DNA from: Methanobacterium sp. UBA375 | GTDB lineage: Archaea; Methanobacteriota; Methanobacteria; Methanobacteriales; Methanobacteriaceae | Assembly: GCA_002495625.1 (NCBI GenBank) | Contig: DAGC01000013.1 | Coordinates: 1-64,000, forward strand | Length of the DNA: 64,000 nucleotides | Direction of reading: 5' to 3' | In this document: piece by piece, positions 46,211 to 55,534 of the stretch | Layout of the letters: every line of letters begins with the position of its first letter | How positions within the stretch are numbered: the first letter of the stretch is position 1 | The notes under the pieces: generated by a model | Told to the model about the DNA's origin: nothing | What the model saw: the letters and a program-made list of their open reading frames with translations, nothing else | The model's database searches: none | Translations under genes and position numbers: made by a program

Positions 46211-46975
46211 CTACATCAGTTCCTGCTCCTTCTTAGTGAACATCAGAGCTGATAGGAAGACCATCACCGCTGCAAAGACCATGATGACGGTGATACTGAT
46301 GTGGAGTGGTATGACCCCGGTTCCCAGTATGATTTGCCTTAGGGCATCCACACCATAGGTCAGGGGATCCAGGTAGACCGCTGCCTGGAGAAACATGGGG
46401 AGTCCGCTGACTGGGAAAAGCGCCCCGCTTAAGAGGAACATTGGTAAAACCACGAAGCTCATGATGAGGTTGAAACCCTCCATACTATCGGTGAAGGAAG
46501 CTATGAGTAATCCGACACCGGCGAGTCCCACTGATATGGGTATCATCAGCAGGGTGCAGGCTATGAAGATTAAGGGTGTCATCTGCACGCCCACCACGAA
46601 GGAGAGTACCAGGAGTATGATTCCCTGGATCACCGCGGCGGTGCCTATCCCAATGGCCTTACCGAAGACTATGGAAGGGCGGGTGATGGGTGCAACCAGT
46701 ATTTCCTTCAGGAACCCGTACTGCCTGTCTATAATCACTGAAACACCGCTGAAGATAGCGGTAAATAGTATGGTCTGGCCTATGATACCAGGGTATATGA
46801 AGGCCTGGTAGCCCCCGGCGACGTTACCGAACCTTATAGCAGAGCCTAAACCGGTCCCGAAGATCACAAGCCATAAAAGGGGTGTTACCACGGAGGTTAA
46901 TATCCGGGAGCGGTAGCGGACGAACCTCTTCATTTCTCTGAGCCATATGGTGTATATTCCTTCCAGTTCCGCCAT
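46211..46975 (-). CDS. ABC-2 type exporter permease (DrrB-like)
   Basis: 254 residues with six transmembrane helices in the ABC-2 fold: an N-terminal amphipathic part (YTIWLREMKRFVRYRSRIL), GYQAFIYPGIIGQTILFTAI and PMFLLSGALFPVSGLPMFLQ. Works with the ATPase encoded just upstream (two-base gap) to export a drug-like, lipid or cell-wall molecule. The substrate is unknown. Confidence 0.88.
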   Translation of the reverse strand: MAELEGIYTIWLREMKRFVRYRSRILTSVVTPLLWLVIFGTGLGSAIRFGNVAGGYQAFIYPGIIGQTILFTAIFSGVSVIIDRQYGFLKEILVAPITRPSIVFGKAIGIGTAAVIQGIILLVLSFVVGVQMTPLIFIACTLLMIPISVGLAGVGLLIASFTDSMEGFNLIMSFVVLPMFLLSGALFPVSGLPMFLQAAVYLDPLTYGVDALRQIILGTGVIPLHISITVIMVFAAVMVFLSALMFTKKEQELM

Positions 46976-46977
46976 GT

Positions 46978-47919
46978 TTATCTCCCCCCGGTTATCTTGG
47001 TCCCGGTGTAGCTTATGAAGACATCCTCCAGGTTGGGGTGCTGCAGTTCAATGGACTCCACCATTACACCGTTCTGGTTGGCGAAGTTCACCAGTGGGGG
47101 TACCAGGTTTTCACCCCTCTCCACCATGAGCTTGATGGTGGAGTCATCCTCGAAAACTTTCTGCACGTAATCCAAGGTTTTAACCTTCTCTGTGAATAAT
47201 TCAGGCTTGTCAACTTTGACTGTGATGGTATCTGCCTTTAACTCCCTTTTGAGGTTTATGGGGGAGTCTGATTTTATGATCTGTCCCTGGTTGATAATGG
47301 CCACCTCATCGCAGAGCTGGTCTGCCTCCTCCATGTAATGGGTGGTCATTAAAACTGTGATATCCTCTTCCTGGTTGAGCTTGGTGATGTACTCCCAGAT
47401 ATTCTCCCTGGTCTGGGGGTCCAGGCCCAGTGTGGGTTCATCTAGAAAGAGTACCTTGGGGTGGTGGACCAGGCCCCGGCCAATCTCTAATCTCCGCTTC
47501 ATACCCCCGGAGTAGGTCTTGGTGTACTCATCTGCCTTCTTTCCTAATGCTATTAAGTCTAAGACCTCATCTATACGCTTCTGCCTGACGTTGCTTGGTA
47601 CACCGTAGAGGGATGCGTGCATCTCCAGGTGCTCCCGGCCGGTCAGGATGTCGTCCAGGGCCCTGGACTGGAAAACTATGCCGATTGATGCCCGTACTTC
47701 CCTGGCATTTTTAACCACATCGTAGCCGTTTACTGTTGCACCGCCTGATGTGGGGCGGAGGATGGTGCAGAGCATCGATATCAGGGTGGTCTTACCCGCC
47801 CCATTAGGGCCTAAAACACCGTATACGCTGTTTCTCGGTACTTTAAGATTTACAGAGTTAACAGCGGTAAAATCACCGTACTTCTTGGTGATGTCGTTGG
47901 TTTCAATTATATAATCCAT
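46978..47919 (-). CDS. ABC exporter ATPase (DrrA-like)
   Basis: About 313 residues. Walker A GPNGAGKTTLISML, Q-loop FQSRALDDILT, signature TYSGGMKRRLEIG, Walker B VLFLDEPTLGLDPQ and the switch His in MTTHYMEEAD. A C-terminal DUF4162-like domain follows (KVDKPELFTEKVKTLDYVQK). I chose the ATG at 47919, preceded by AAGAAGGG; the 23 extra residues of a longer frame show no similarity. Confidence 0.9.
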   Translation of the reverse strand: MDYIIETNDITKKYGDFTAVNSVNLKVPRNSVYGVLGPNGAGKTTLISMLCTILRPTSGGATVNGYDVVKNAREVRASIGIVFQSRALDDILTGREHLEMHASLYGVPSNVRQKRIDEVLDLIALGKKADEYTKTYSGGMKRRLEIGRGLVHHPKVLFLDEPTLGLDPQTRENIWEYITKLNQEEDITVLMTTHYMEEADQLCDEVAIINQGQIIKSDSPINLKRELKADTITVKVDKPELFTEKVKTLDYVQKVFEDDSTIKLMVERGENLVPPLVNFANQNGVMVESIELQHPNLEDVFISYTGTKITGGR

Positions 47920-48120
47920 GGATATCCCTTCTTGAGAAACTATTTGATAATAAAAAAGTTGAGTTTCAGGAATTTTATTATTAATCATTATATAACTCTG
48001 GGTATAATTTTCTTTCTAAAATCTTCCATTAAAAAATAAATCCTACGGATGACAAAATAGGTAAGTGAAGTTAAGGATTTACAACACTAACCATGTTAAA
48101 ACTAATTTGAGGTCACCACC

Positions 48121-49491
48121 ATGATATTTGAAACAGTTAAATCTGCAGGCCTAGCCCATAAATCCTATTTTATAGGATCAGGCGGTGTAGCCGCTGTGAT
48201 AGACCCCCGCAGAGATTGTGATGTATACCTGGAGATAGCCGAACGTAATAATCTGAATATCAAATACATTTTTGAGACCCACCGGAACGAAGACTATGTG
48301 ATCGGTTCTGTTGAGCTGGAAGAGATAGCTGGTGCCGAGGTCTACCATGGAGAAGGTTTAGATTTTAAGTACGGAAACTTTGTCCGGGAAGGGGATAAGT
48401 TCCAGTTAGGGACCATGGAGCTTGAGGTTTTAGAGACGCCCGGCCACACCAGGGAGAGCATATCCATCACCGTTAAGGATAAGGCTGTTTCCGATGATGT
48501 TTACATGGTATTTACCGGTGACGCCCTATTTGCCGGGGAAACCGGTAGGATTGATCTGTACGGTGAAGACCAGAAAGAGAGTAATGCTTCAGAGCTTTAT
48601 GAGAGCATCCATGAGAAAATTTTACCTTTAGGCGACCAGGTTATCATGTGCCCGGCACACGGGGCTGGTTCGGTATGCGGGGCGGATATCCGTGAACAGG
48701 AGCTCACCACCCTCGGGTATGAGAAGAAGACCAATGAGGTGCTGAGTTACAGTAAGGATGAGTTCGTTGAGTATAAAATCAATGAGAAACTGTACACTCC
48801 CCCATACTTTAAGAAGATGGAAGAACTAAACCTGACAGGACCCCAATTACTCTGTAAACTCCCCGCGTTGAAGGTGCTGGGAGTCAGCGACTTCAAAGCC
48901 GTGATGGAGGATGGTGCTCAGATCGTTGATGTGCGAAACCCCTCGAGCTTCGGCGGTGCACACATCCCCAACACGTTGAGCATATTTAAAAACGGAGTAC
49001 CAGTCTTCGCCGGCTGGATGCTGAACTACCAGAACCCCATAGTTATAGTAGATGAGGAAGGCCAGAGCATGGAAGAAGTAAGGCAATACCTGGTCCGAAT
49101 AGGATATGATTATATCTACGGCTACCTGGGACGCGGATTCCCATCCTGGTACCTCCATGCCGAACCAATCAAAAAATTGGAACTCTGGTCCGTCCATAAA
49201 CTAAAGGAAAACCAGTTCGACCCCTCCATATTCATCCTAGACGTCCGGAAGGAAAGCGACTGGGAGAAAGGGTATGTTGAGGGAGCTCATCATATCTATT
49301 TAGGACTCGTGAAGGACCGGCTTGAAGAAATTCCGCGGTACAAGAAGGTAGTGGTATACTGTGATGCTGGTAATAAATCTACTATTGCTGCCAGTATCTT
49401 GAAACAGAACGGTTATGAGGATGTTGCCACTGTACTGGGAAGTATGAAGGCCTGGAAGGTTGCGGGGTATCCTGTTGTTGTGGGTGGGTGA
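48121..49491 (+). CDS. Metallo-beta-lactamase fold protein with two rhodanese domains
   Basis: 456 residues. MBL domain (about 1-215) like persulfide dioxygenases but with the metal loop changed: His54-Arg-Asn56-Glu-Asp58-Tyr59 instead of HxHxDH; His109, Asp134 and His180 remain. Rhodanese 1 (about 255-345) lacks the active Cys (Asp311 in IVIVDEEGQS). Rhodanese 2 (about 360-456) keeps Cys414 (VVYCDAGNKS). It probably handles sulfane sulfur or persulfides in the cytoplasm. Divergent from the DrrA-like gene. Confidence 0.85.
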   Translation: MIFETVKSAGLAHKSYFIGSGGVAAVIDPRRDCDVYLEIAERNNLNIKYIFETHRNEDYVIGSVELEEIAGAEVYHGEGLDFKYGNFVREGDKFQLGTMELEVLETPGHTRESISITVKDKAVSDDVYMVFTGDALFAGETGRIDLYGEDQKESNASELYESIHEKILPLGDQVIMCPAHGAGSVCGADIREQELTTLGYEKKTNEVLSYSKDEFVEYKINEKLYTPPYFKKMEELNLTGPQLLCKLPALKVLGVSDFKAVMEDGAQIVDVRNPSSFGGAHIPNTLSIFKNGVPVFAGWMLNYQNPIVIVDEEGQSMEEVRQYLVRIGYDYIYGYLGRGFPSWYLHAEPIKKLELWSVHKLKENQFDPSIFILDVRKESDWEKGYVEGAHHIYLGLVKDRLEEIPRYKKVVVYCDAGNKSTIAASILKQNGYEDVATVLGSMKAWKVAGYPVVVGG

Positions 49492-49593
49492 AATTACGGT
49501 TTTTTAAAATATTGCGAAGTAAACAATATCTTTTCTTTGATTCAATAATATGATTTAAAAAATTATAAATATTAATCTGTTAAATTTTCAATT

Positions 49594-49966
49594 ATGCGGA
49601 GTTGGGAAAGTATAAAAATTGAAATTGGCAGAAGAATTAGAAGAGACAACACTGAAAGTTTAAAATCATTAATATCTGAAGAAAGAAAACCATTATCACA
49701 ACTTAAACAAAGATTTCTAATACAAGCTTCACAATTATACTGGCCATCATTGCCAACCATAATTATATTGGTTATTATCGCCACGATCCTTCTAACTCCA
49801 TCACATATCCCTTTGGACTTATTTCACGCGATTTTCTAAGATTGGAGAAGAAAATAATTTAGAAAAGATAGGCCCATTCATTAGGGAAAATTTTGTTAAA
49901 GAATTGGAAAAATTAGAATTAAAGAATATATCCCACGTTAGATCAAATTTTAAGACTTGGAATTAA
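49594..49966 (+). pseudogene. Small membrane protein gene split by a probable frameshift
   Basis: The first frame (81 residues, ends at 49839) has a basic soluble part (KIEIGRRIRRDNTESLKSLI) and one transmembrane helix (TIIILVIIATILLT), stopping at TAA just after FHAIF. A +1 frame continues right across that stop with RFSKIGEENNLEKIGPFIRE, then NFVKELEKLELKNISHVRSN and ends at 49966. Both parts have coding-like composition, so a one-base error or mutation is likely. Function unknown. Confidence 0.45.
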
Positions 49967-50109
49967 CAAATTACTTTGTAATTTAACTTTTCTGACAAAA
50001 TTTACTACATATCATTTGAGTGAAAACTATTCTTATATGAGAAAATTTATTCAACTTTATATACCAATAAACCTATTTTCAATTGTGATTTATTAAATTT
50101 AGTTACAAT

Positions 50110-50280
50110 TACCAAGTCGCCGCAGCTAGTCTCATGCAACAGCGTGTTGAAAAATTCAGAATATCAGATTAGCAGCCCGTTGCATATGTTATCGTCACCT
50201 ATGAGTCCTGTAAATCAAGGATCTGGAAATCGAAAGTTTTTAGCCGTGAGACCACCGGCCCGCCCTCTGAGTAGGAATTA
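50110..50280. ncRNA. Candidate structured RNA: GC-rich segment in an AT-rich gap
   Basis: The gap 49967-50308 is AT-rich except for this stretch, which has no open frame. It can fold: GTCTC (50129-50133) with GAGAC (50248-50252), ATGCAAC (50134-50140) with GTTGCAT (50179-50185), and TCCT/AGGA arms around 50206-50221 between them, giving a branched structure. GC-rich islands in AT-rich archaeal genomes often mark RNA genes. Strand and class are unknown. Confidence 0.35.
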
Positions 50281-50308
50281 AAAAAGTTTAAATTCAAAAA
50301 ACTGATTA

Positions 50309-50683
50309 TTAACCTAATTTTTCGTTGTATTTTTTGGCTTCATCATAAGTCCAAGCTATAATAAAAATATAACCAACCATAGCTAAGATAAAGACATTAT
50401 TAAAAATTAATACACTTATTGTCCCACATATCCACACTATAATAAAGGAAAGCACTGCTTTGGCATATCTTCCTATGTAAGCCATTCCTAAACCAGCGAT
50501 TACAATATTTAATATAACGGCTACCCATGGATCTTTCCGTTTTGATTTTTCCTTAGTTTCTTCTTTAAGTGTTTTTTCGGGTGTTTTAGTTGTTGTTTGG
50601 GTTTGAACTAGCATCGATCCGCATCCAGCGCAATATTTAGCATCTACAGGATTCTCTGTTCCACATTTAGTACAGAATACCAA
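50309..50683 (-). CDS. Zinc-ribbon membrane protein
   Basis: About 124 residues. An N-terminal zinc ribbon (FCTKCGTENPVDAKYCAGCG) is followed by a charged linker and two to three transmembrane helices (VAVILNIVIAGLGMAYIGRY, AVLSFIIVWICGTISVLIF). Resembles archaeal TM2-like or DUF-type zinc-ribbon membrane proteins. Start TTG at 50683 is supported by GGTGAT; upstream ATGs in frame would add 17 residues without a ribosome site. Confidence 0.6.
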   Translation of the reverse strand: MVFCTKCGTENPVDAKYCAGCGSMLVQTQTTTKTPEKTLKEETKEKSKRKDPWVAVILNIVIAGLGMAYIGRYAKAVLSFIIVWICGTISVLIFNNVFILAMVGYIFIIAWTYDEAKKYNEKLG

Positions 50684-50997
50684 AATATCACCAAACTTAT
50701 GTAGTTCAAACTCAAAGATATGATTTACCATCACACTTGATCGAATAAATTTTACTAATTACTCATCTGAAGATCTTACAGTATATTACAGATCAGCTCC
50801 CCACAATTACTTATTTTATTTACTGACAACTACAACATAACTTGTTTCTTCTCCCCACAACACCACCTACCGAATAAAAACAAGAAAATACCAACAATAC
50901 AGTCAAAAAAGCAATATCATAAGAATAAAACCCACCTCTCCCTGAATCAATAAGGTTAAGTAGGTATGTAATAATACCAAGATTATAATTTATAGGG

Positions 50998-52581
50998 ATG
51001 GAATTAATTATGGCGGGTAAGAATTATGGTTGGATGGCCCTCTTTGTCATCTCTTTGTCTTGTTTTATCATTGCTTTGGATAGTACTTTCATGAATGTGG
51101 CCATGTTGTACCTGGTTAAGGACCTGCACACCACCCTGGGGAGTGTTCAGGCTATAATAGCTATTTATTCCCTGGTGATGGGGTCTTTCTTCCTCCTGGG
51201 GGCTAAGTTGCAGGATGTAATTGGTAGGAAGAGGACGTTTCTCAGCGGGGCCCTGATATATGGGATAGGGGCTTTAATTGCCGCGGCCAGTTTAAACAGC
51301 AGCATGCTGCTACTGGGCTGGTCGGTGATAGAGGGATTAGGGGCTGCTTTGATGTTGCCGGCCACAGCGTCCATAGTCACCTCCACTTACTCTGGTAGTA
51401 AACGGACCTTTGCCATAGGATTTGTAGCAACCATCAGCACCATCTCCGTTGCAGTAGGGCCGCTTTTAGGGGGTTTTCTCACCACGTTCTACTCCTGGAG
51501 ATGGGGGTTTGCACTGGAAGCTGTAATAGTGCTCATCATGCTCCTGTTATCCTATGCCCTGGTAGAATCTAAGCCCACCCTGAAATGGTCTGATATAAAT
51601 ATTAAGGGGGCTGTCCTTTCTGCAGCGGGGATTTTAATAGTGATTTTAGGGGTGCTACAGTTGAATAATCCCGCCGCCTGGGTTAATTATTCCGGGACAC
51701 TCATAAATCAGGCCGGATTTACACTGGTGATGGCCGTAATTCTAGCCGGTATTTTACTCCTGCTCATCTTTTTCTTCTACCAGAGAAAACTGATTAAGCA
51801 GGGTAAAACACCCTTTATGAATGTTGATATCTTAAAAAACAGTACATTTACCCTGGGCGTCATCTGCACCTTACTGGTAGCTTTAATCCAGGCAGGGATT
51901 TTCTACCTGATACCCCTCTACGTGCAGATCAGATACGGTGCCAACGCATTTTCAACCGGTTTATTACTGTTATCAGCGGCACTCGGGGCTTTAATTTTCT
52001 CACTCAGTGTAAGTAAGCTCGTAAAATATGTTAAACCCCTCTATCTAGTTTTTATAGGGTTTATGGTTTCCATTGCCGGTACTTTGATGCTGTACCTTTT
52101 ATTTTTAAATTCTGTGGATTTGAAAATGTATGATCTGCTTCCTGGTTTATTTGTCCTGGGGGCGGGCCTGGGAATAGCCGGTCCCAATCTTAGAAACATC
52201 ATTCTCTCCAGCCTAAAAGAGATCCAGTACGCCGATGGTTCCGGGATCATCAGCACCTTTGGTTCGGTGGGCTCTGCAATTGGAACTGTTCTAATTGGAT
52301 TAACCTATTTTATAGCGGTATACTTCGCTATGATGTCTTCACTCCCCGTTGAATATCCCCAGTACCAGAGCGAGCAGAATCTGGACCAGGATATATATTC
52401 ATGGGTGGATAAGGTACTGCATCCAGATATATCCTCCCTGAAGGATGATCCTATCCTTAATATTATAACCATAGATTCCAGTGCCAAGGGCATGCAGATG
52501 GCACTGTTATTTTCTGCAATCCTGCTTTTTGTAGGATTCCTCTTATCCATCTTCATCAAGCCCCCTCCCCAATTAAGTTAA
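50998..52581 (+). CDS. MFS drug exporter, DHA2 (14-helix) family
   Basis: 527 residues with about 14 transmembrane helices. DHA2 signatures: ALDSTFMNVAM (motif D1), GAKLQDVIGRKRTFLSGALI (motif A) and AVGPLLGGFLTTFYSWRWGF (motif C). Exports cationic or amphipathic drugs by proton antiport in characterised relatives. A second ATG at 51010 (after GGGATGGA) is an equally good start. No regulator gene is adjacent. The gap 50735-50997 holds only AT-rich sequence and the promoter. Confidence 0.88.
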   Translation: MELIMAGKNYGWMALFVISLSCFIIALDSTFMNVAMLYLVKDLHTTLGSVQAIIAIYSLVMGSFFLLGAKLQDVIGRKRTFLSGALIYGIGALIAAASLNSSMLLLGWSVIEGLGAALMLPATASIVTSTYSGSKRTFAIGFVATISTISVAVGPLLGGFLTTFYSWRWGFALEAVIVLIMLLLSYALVESKPTLKWSDINIKGAVLSAAGILIVILGVLQLNNPAAWVNYSGTLINQAGFTLVMAVILAGILLLLIFFFYQRKLIKQGKTPFMNVDILKNSTFTLGVICTLLVALIQAGIFYLIPLYVQIRYGANAFSTGLLLLSAALGALIFSLSVSKLVKYVKPLYLVFIGFMVSIAGTLMLYLLFLNSVDLKMYDLLPGLFVLGAGLGIAGPNLRNIILSSLKEIQYADGSGIISTFGSVGSAIGTVLIGLTYFIAVYFAMMSSLPVEYPQYQSEQNLDQDIYSWVDKVLHPDISSLKDDPILNIITIDSSAKGMQMALLFSAILLFVGFLLSIFIKPPPQLS

Positions 52582-52690
52582 AAACTAATTAATTTTTTAA
52601 ACTCAGGGGTTTGTTTCAATTTTGTGACAAAATGGATAATCTTATAAACAACAATGTGAATAGAAAATTTTAGGATAATCAGGGGGTCTA

Positions 52691-53962
52691 ATAATTACAT
52701 ATAAACCTAAAACTAAAATTATAATTTCATTACTACTTTTATGCCTAACTACATCAGTCTGCATCGGCGCTGTCAGCGCTGCGTATTTCTATGTCGATTC
52801 TGCGGAGGGAAACGACTCGTGGGACGGGAAAAGCAATTACTGGAACGGTGTAAGTGGCCCGAAACAGAGCATCAGCAGCGCTGTAAAGGCAACCGATGAA
52901 GGTGATACAGTGTATATTTTTGAAGGAAACTACACTGGAGACAAAAACAGGTATATAGAAATCAATAAGAGCATAAACATCACCGGGGCAAGCCAGACTG
53001 ACACGATAATAGACGCTCAAAATAAAGAATGGGTATTTTCTATATATAGCCGATATGGCGTTACAGTTACCATTAAGCAGCTAACCATCACCAACGTACT
53101 TTCTGTAAGTAACGTTCCTGGTTTTCCAGTGGGTGGTGGGGCTATCCATAATTACGGAGGTACTGTGACTGTGGCTGATAGCACCTTCATAAACAACAGA
53201 TTAACTGGTGTAAATATATACGGTGGTGCAATCTTCAATGAAAAGGGCACTATGACCGTGACAGGTTCCACATTCACAGGTAACAGTGCTAATAGCGGTG
53301 GTGCTATCTACAATGAGGATACTATGACCGTGACTGGTTCTACATTTACAGATAACAATGCTAGAGATGATGGTGGAGCTATCTCCAATTATAGAGGTAC
53401 TTTGACTGTAAATAGTTCCACATTCACTGGAAACAGAGCGAGTAGAGGAGGTGCCATCAGTAATTTGCTTGATAGTACTTTAATTGTTACGGGTTCCAAT
53501 TTCAACGGCAATACAGCATATTATGGTGGGGGAATCGGCAACGATGGAACTATGACTGTGACTGGCTCTACTTTCACAGGAAACAAGGCAGAAAATGGTG
53601 GTAGTGGTGGGGCTATCCAAAGTAACGCTATTAGTACCGTTAATTTCAACCGGTTCCTGGGAAACACTGCAGAAGGAGGGGAAGGTGATGCTATTTACGT
53701 TTCTTCCGGCGCTATGAATGCAAAGAATAACTGGTGGGGCTCCAGTAACCCAAATTTCACCAAACTAGTATATGGTAATGTGGATTACACTCCATGGTTA
53801 ACCAGTGACCCTGTGCAATCCGGTGCTATTGATGATCCAGGAAATACAGCGGAAGCTGCAGGTACTACCGTGCCCATGCAGCCAACTGGGTTGCCTGTTA
53901 ACTACCTGGTACTGGCCTTGTTGATGGTTATAGGTGGGTTTTTGATACCTAAAAGGAAGTAA
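52691..53962 (+). CDS. Beta-helix surface protein with C-terminal membrane anchor, lacking a standard start codon
   Basis: About 423 residues. The frame contains a clear signal peptide (KIIISLLLLCLTTSVCIGAV, cut near VSA), so the coding region must begin before 52910, where the first GTG lies. Upstream, only ATA (52691) and ATT (52694) stand behind AGGGGGT, and an in-frame TAA at 52676 blocks further extension. The body has right-handed beta-helix repeats of the GGAIYNEDTMTVTGSTFTDN type. The end has a transmembrane helix LVLALLMVIGGFLIP and KRK. It is probably displayed on the cell surface. Confidence 0.75.
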   Translation: MITYKPKTKIIISLLLLCLTTSVCIGAVSAAYFYVDSAEGNDSWDGKSNYWNGVSGPKQSISSAVKATDEGDTVYIFEGNYTGDKNRYIEINKSINITGASQTDTIIDAQNKEWVFSIYSRYGVTVTIKQLTITNVLSVSNVPGFPVGGGAIHNYGGTVTVADSTFINNRLTGVNIYGGAIFNEKGTMTVTGSTFTGNSANSGGAIYNEDTMTVTGSTFTDNNARDDGGAISNYRGTLTVNSSTFTGNRASRGGAISNLLDSTLIVTGSNFNGNTAYYGGGIGNDGTMTVTGSTFTGNKAENGGSGGAIQSNAISTVNFNRFLGNTAEGGEGDAIYVSSGAMNAKNNWWGSSNPNFTKLVYGNVDYTPWLTSDPVQSGAIDDPGNTAEAAGTTVPMQPTGLPVNYLVLALLMVIGGFLIPKRK

Positions 53963-54060
53963 ATAAATTTCCACCCCTTTTTTTCCTTTTTAATACCCTT
54001 CCTCTTTTTTTGAAACACCACCCGGGTTTTTTCCAAACTCGGGAGTTAGGTGAATCAAAT

Positions 54061-54408
54061 TTATTCTTTAACATGTTTAAAGAATTTATCTTCTATTCTT
54101 TTTTCTAAAAAGGGGTCTTTTTTAGTGTATTCCCTTATTTGGGGTATTTTTAATATTTCACCAATTTTTTTATGATTGATGCTGCATTTTCCATATCCTT
54201 TCTTTGAAGATTTTCTTCTTATTACATATCCCCTTATCAATTCCTTCAATGCTTTCTTTGCATCACCTTGTAGACGTCTGGGAATATTGTTAATGAATTC
54301 ATCGCAACTGATGTGTCTGTCGTGTATAGGGGGACGTGCTCTCTTAATGATATTAAGTAAAATATCAGCTTTGATATCATCTATGTTGGTGTCCGAATTT
54401 GGTCCCAT
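54061..54408 (-). CDS. Small basic protein of unknown function
   Basis: 115 residues, Lys/Arg-rich, helical (FINNIPRRLQGDAKKALKEL, VIRRKSSKKGYGKCSINHKK). The layout would fit a winged-helix DNA-binding fold, but no signature is convincing. It is divergent from a HTH gene across an AT-rich region. Confidence 0.5.
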   Translation of the reverse strand: MGPNSDTNIDDIKADILLNIIKRARPPIHDRHISCDEFINNIPRRLQGDAKKALKELIRGYVIRRKSSKKGYGKCSINHKKIGEILKIPQIREYTKKDPFLEKRIEDKFFKHVKE

Positions 54409-54544
54409 AAATTTATTATATTATTATTATATAAAAAAGTAATATTTTTATGTAAATATAATTTGATTTTAGAAAGATAACTTTTTAAGATAAACTTTAC
54501 AGATCATATACAATACTTGTACAAAAAATGTGAAGGTGAAAAAT

Positions 54545-55003
54545 TTGATAACTGAGATTTTCGGTGAAAACTGCAAAAGAGCTAAAGTCTTTGATCTTTT
54601 ATTATCTCACCCACATATAGAATATAGTAAATCAGATATTGCAGAATCAGCTAAAATTTCCAGAGTTACTTTAGATACATTCATAGATAAATTAGTTGAA
54701 TATGGAATTATAAAAGCTACAAGAAAATATAGAAATAGTCAATTATATCAAATAAACATGGATTCTACTATTACACAGGCTCTTAATTCTTTTCAAAATC
54801 AATTAGCCGACATTGAATTTGAAAAGGATATGATTGAACATCAAAAAGTATATCCAGAAATCAAGCCTGTAAAACCATTTGAGGAAGTTGTTAAACAGGA
54901 AATTATAACGTCACATGCCGCCATTAAGGAATTATATAATCGATTAGGTAAAACCATTGAAGAATTTGAAGAGAAAGTCGAGGAATTAAAATCTGAGCAA
55001 TGA
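54545..55003 (+). CDS. Winged-helix transcriptional regulator
   Basis: About 152 residues. The N-terminal wHTH (KVFDLLLSHPHIEYSKSDIA, SAKISRVTLDTFIDKLVEYG, IIKATRKYRNSQLYQIN) is followed by a long helical dimerisation tail. TTG at 54545 follows GAAGGTGA and is the better start; a GTG at 54530 is alternative. TTGTACAA (54517-54524) just upstream is an 8-bp palindrome that could be an autoregulatory site. Its targets are unknown. Confidence 0.65.
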   Translation: MITEIFGENCKRAKVFDLLLSHPHIEYSKSDIAESAKISRVTLDTFIDKLVEYGIIKATRKYRNSQLYQINMDSTITQALNSFQNQLADIEFEKDMIEHQKVYPEIKPVKPFEEVVKQEIITSHAAIKELYNRLGKTIEEFEEKVEELKSEQ

Positions 55004-55534
55004 AAAACCTCCAGGAAAATAGAAATTTTATTGGTATGCTTAAAATTCTTTCTGTTTGTTAATTTTATGGTTTTTTACCTTAATATTAGTTATTTCCGGA
55101 GACAATCTAATTTTTATGCACCATTCCATGCACCAAAAATTGTTTCTATACACCACGCTGCTCCATCCTCGCCCGTTCAAACTCCCTCTCCACATACCTT
55201 ACAACCTCCAGTAGGCGCCGGTACTTAGCTCAGGTATTATACAAGGATTCGCGTGTCACACCGCCTCATATCGTTGGTATAAACACTGCTCCTTTTTTTG
55301 TACTTCTCGTCCAGTGTAGTTTAATGGGCTGTTTATCACCCTGTATAGGTGGTACTGTATAGAGGATTCAGGGTCCATTATCGCATAGAGGAGTGAGTTC
55401 CCCCCAAAAAACAATGGATAAAGCGGAAGAAGAAGGCTTAAAGTATACATAGATACCGTTGGGTTCTACGCCACATGGAAAAGCTAATCATTAAAAAAAG
55501 AAAAAATAAAGAAAAAAATCCTTATTTTCGAATA
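55004..55534. other. Gap with probable decayed coding sequence
   Basis: No complete gene. On the minus strand, 55256-55450 encodes LLYAIMDPESSIQYHLYRVI and NSPLNYTGREVQKKEQCLYQ without a start or partner; about 55130-55230 gives YVEREFERARMEQRG in another frame. These look like remains of a real gene of unknown family, broken by stops and shifts. Nothing else is seen here. Confidence 0.35.
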
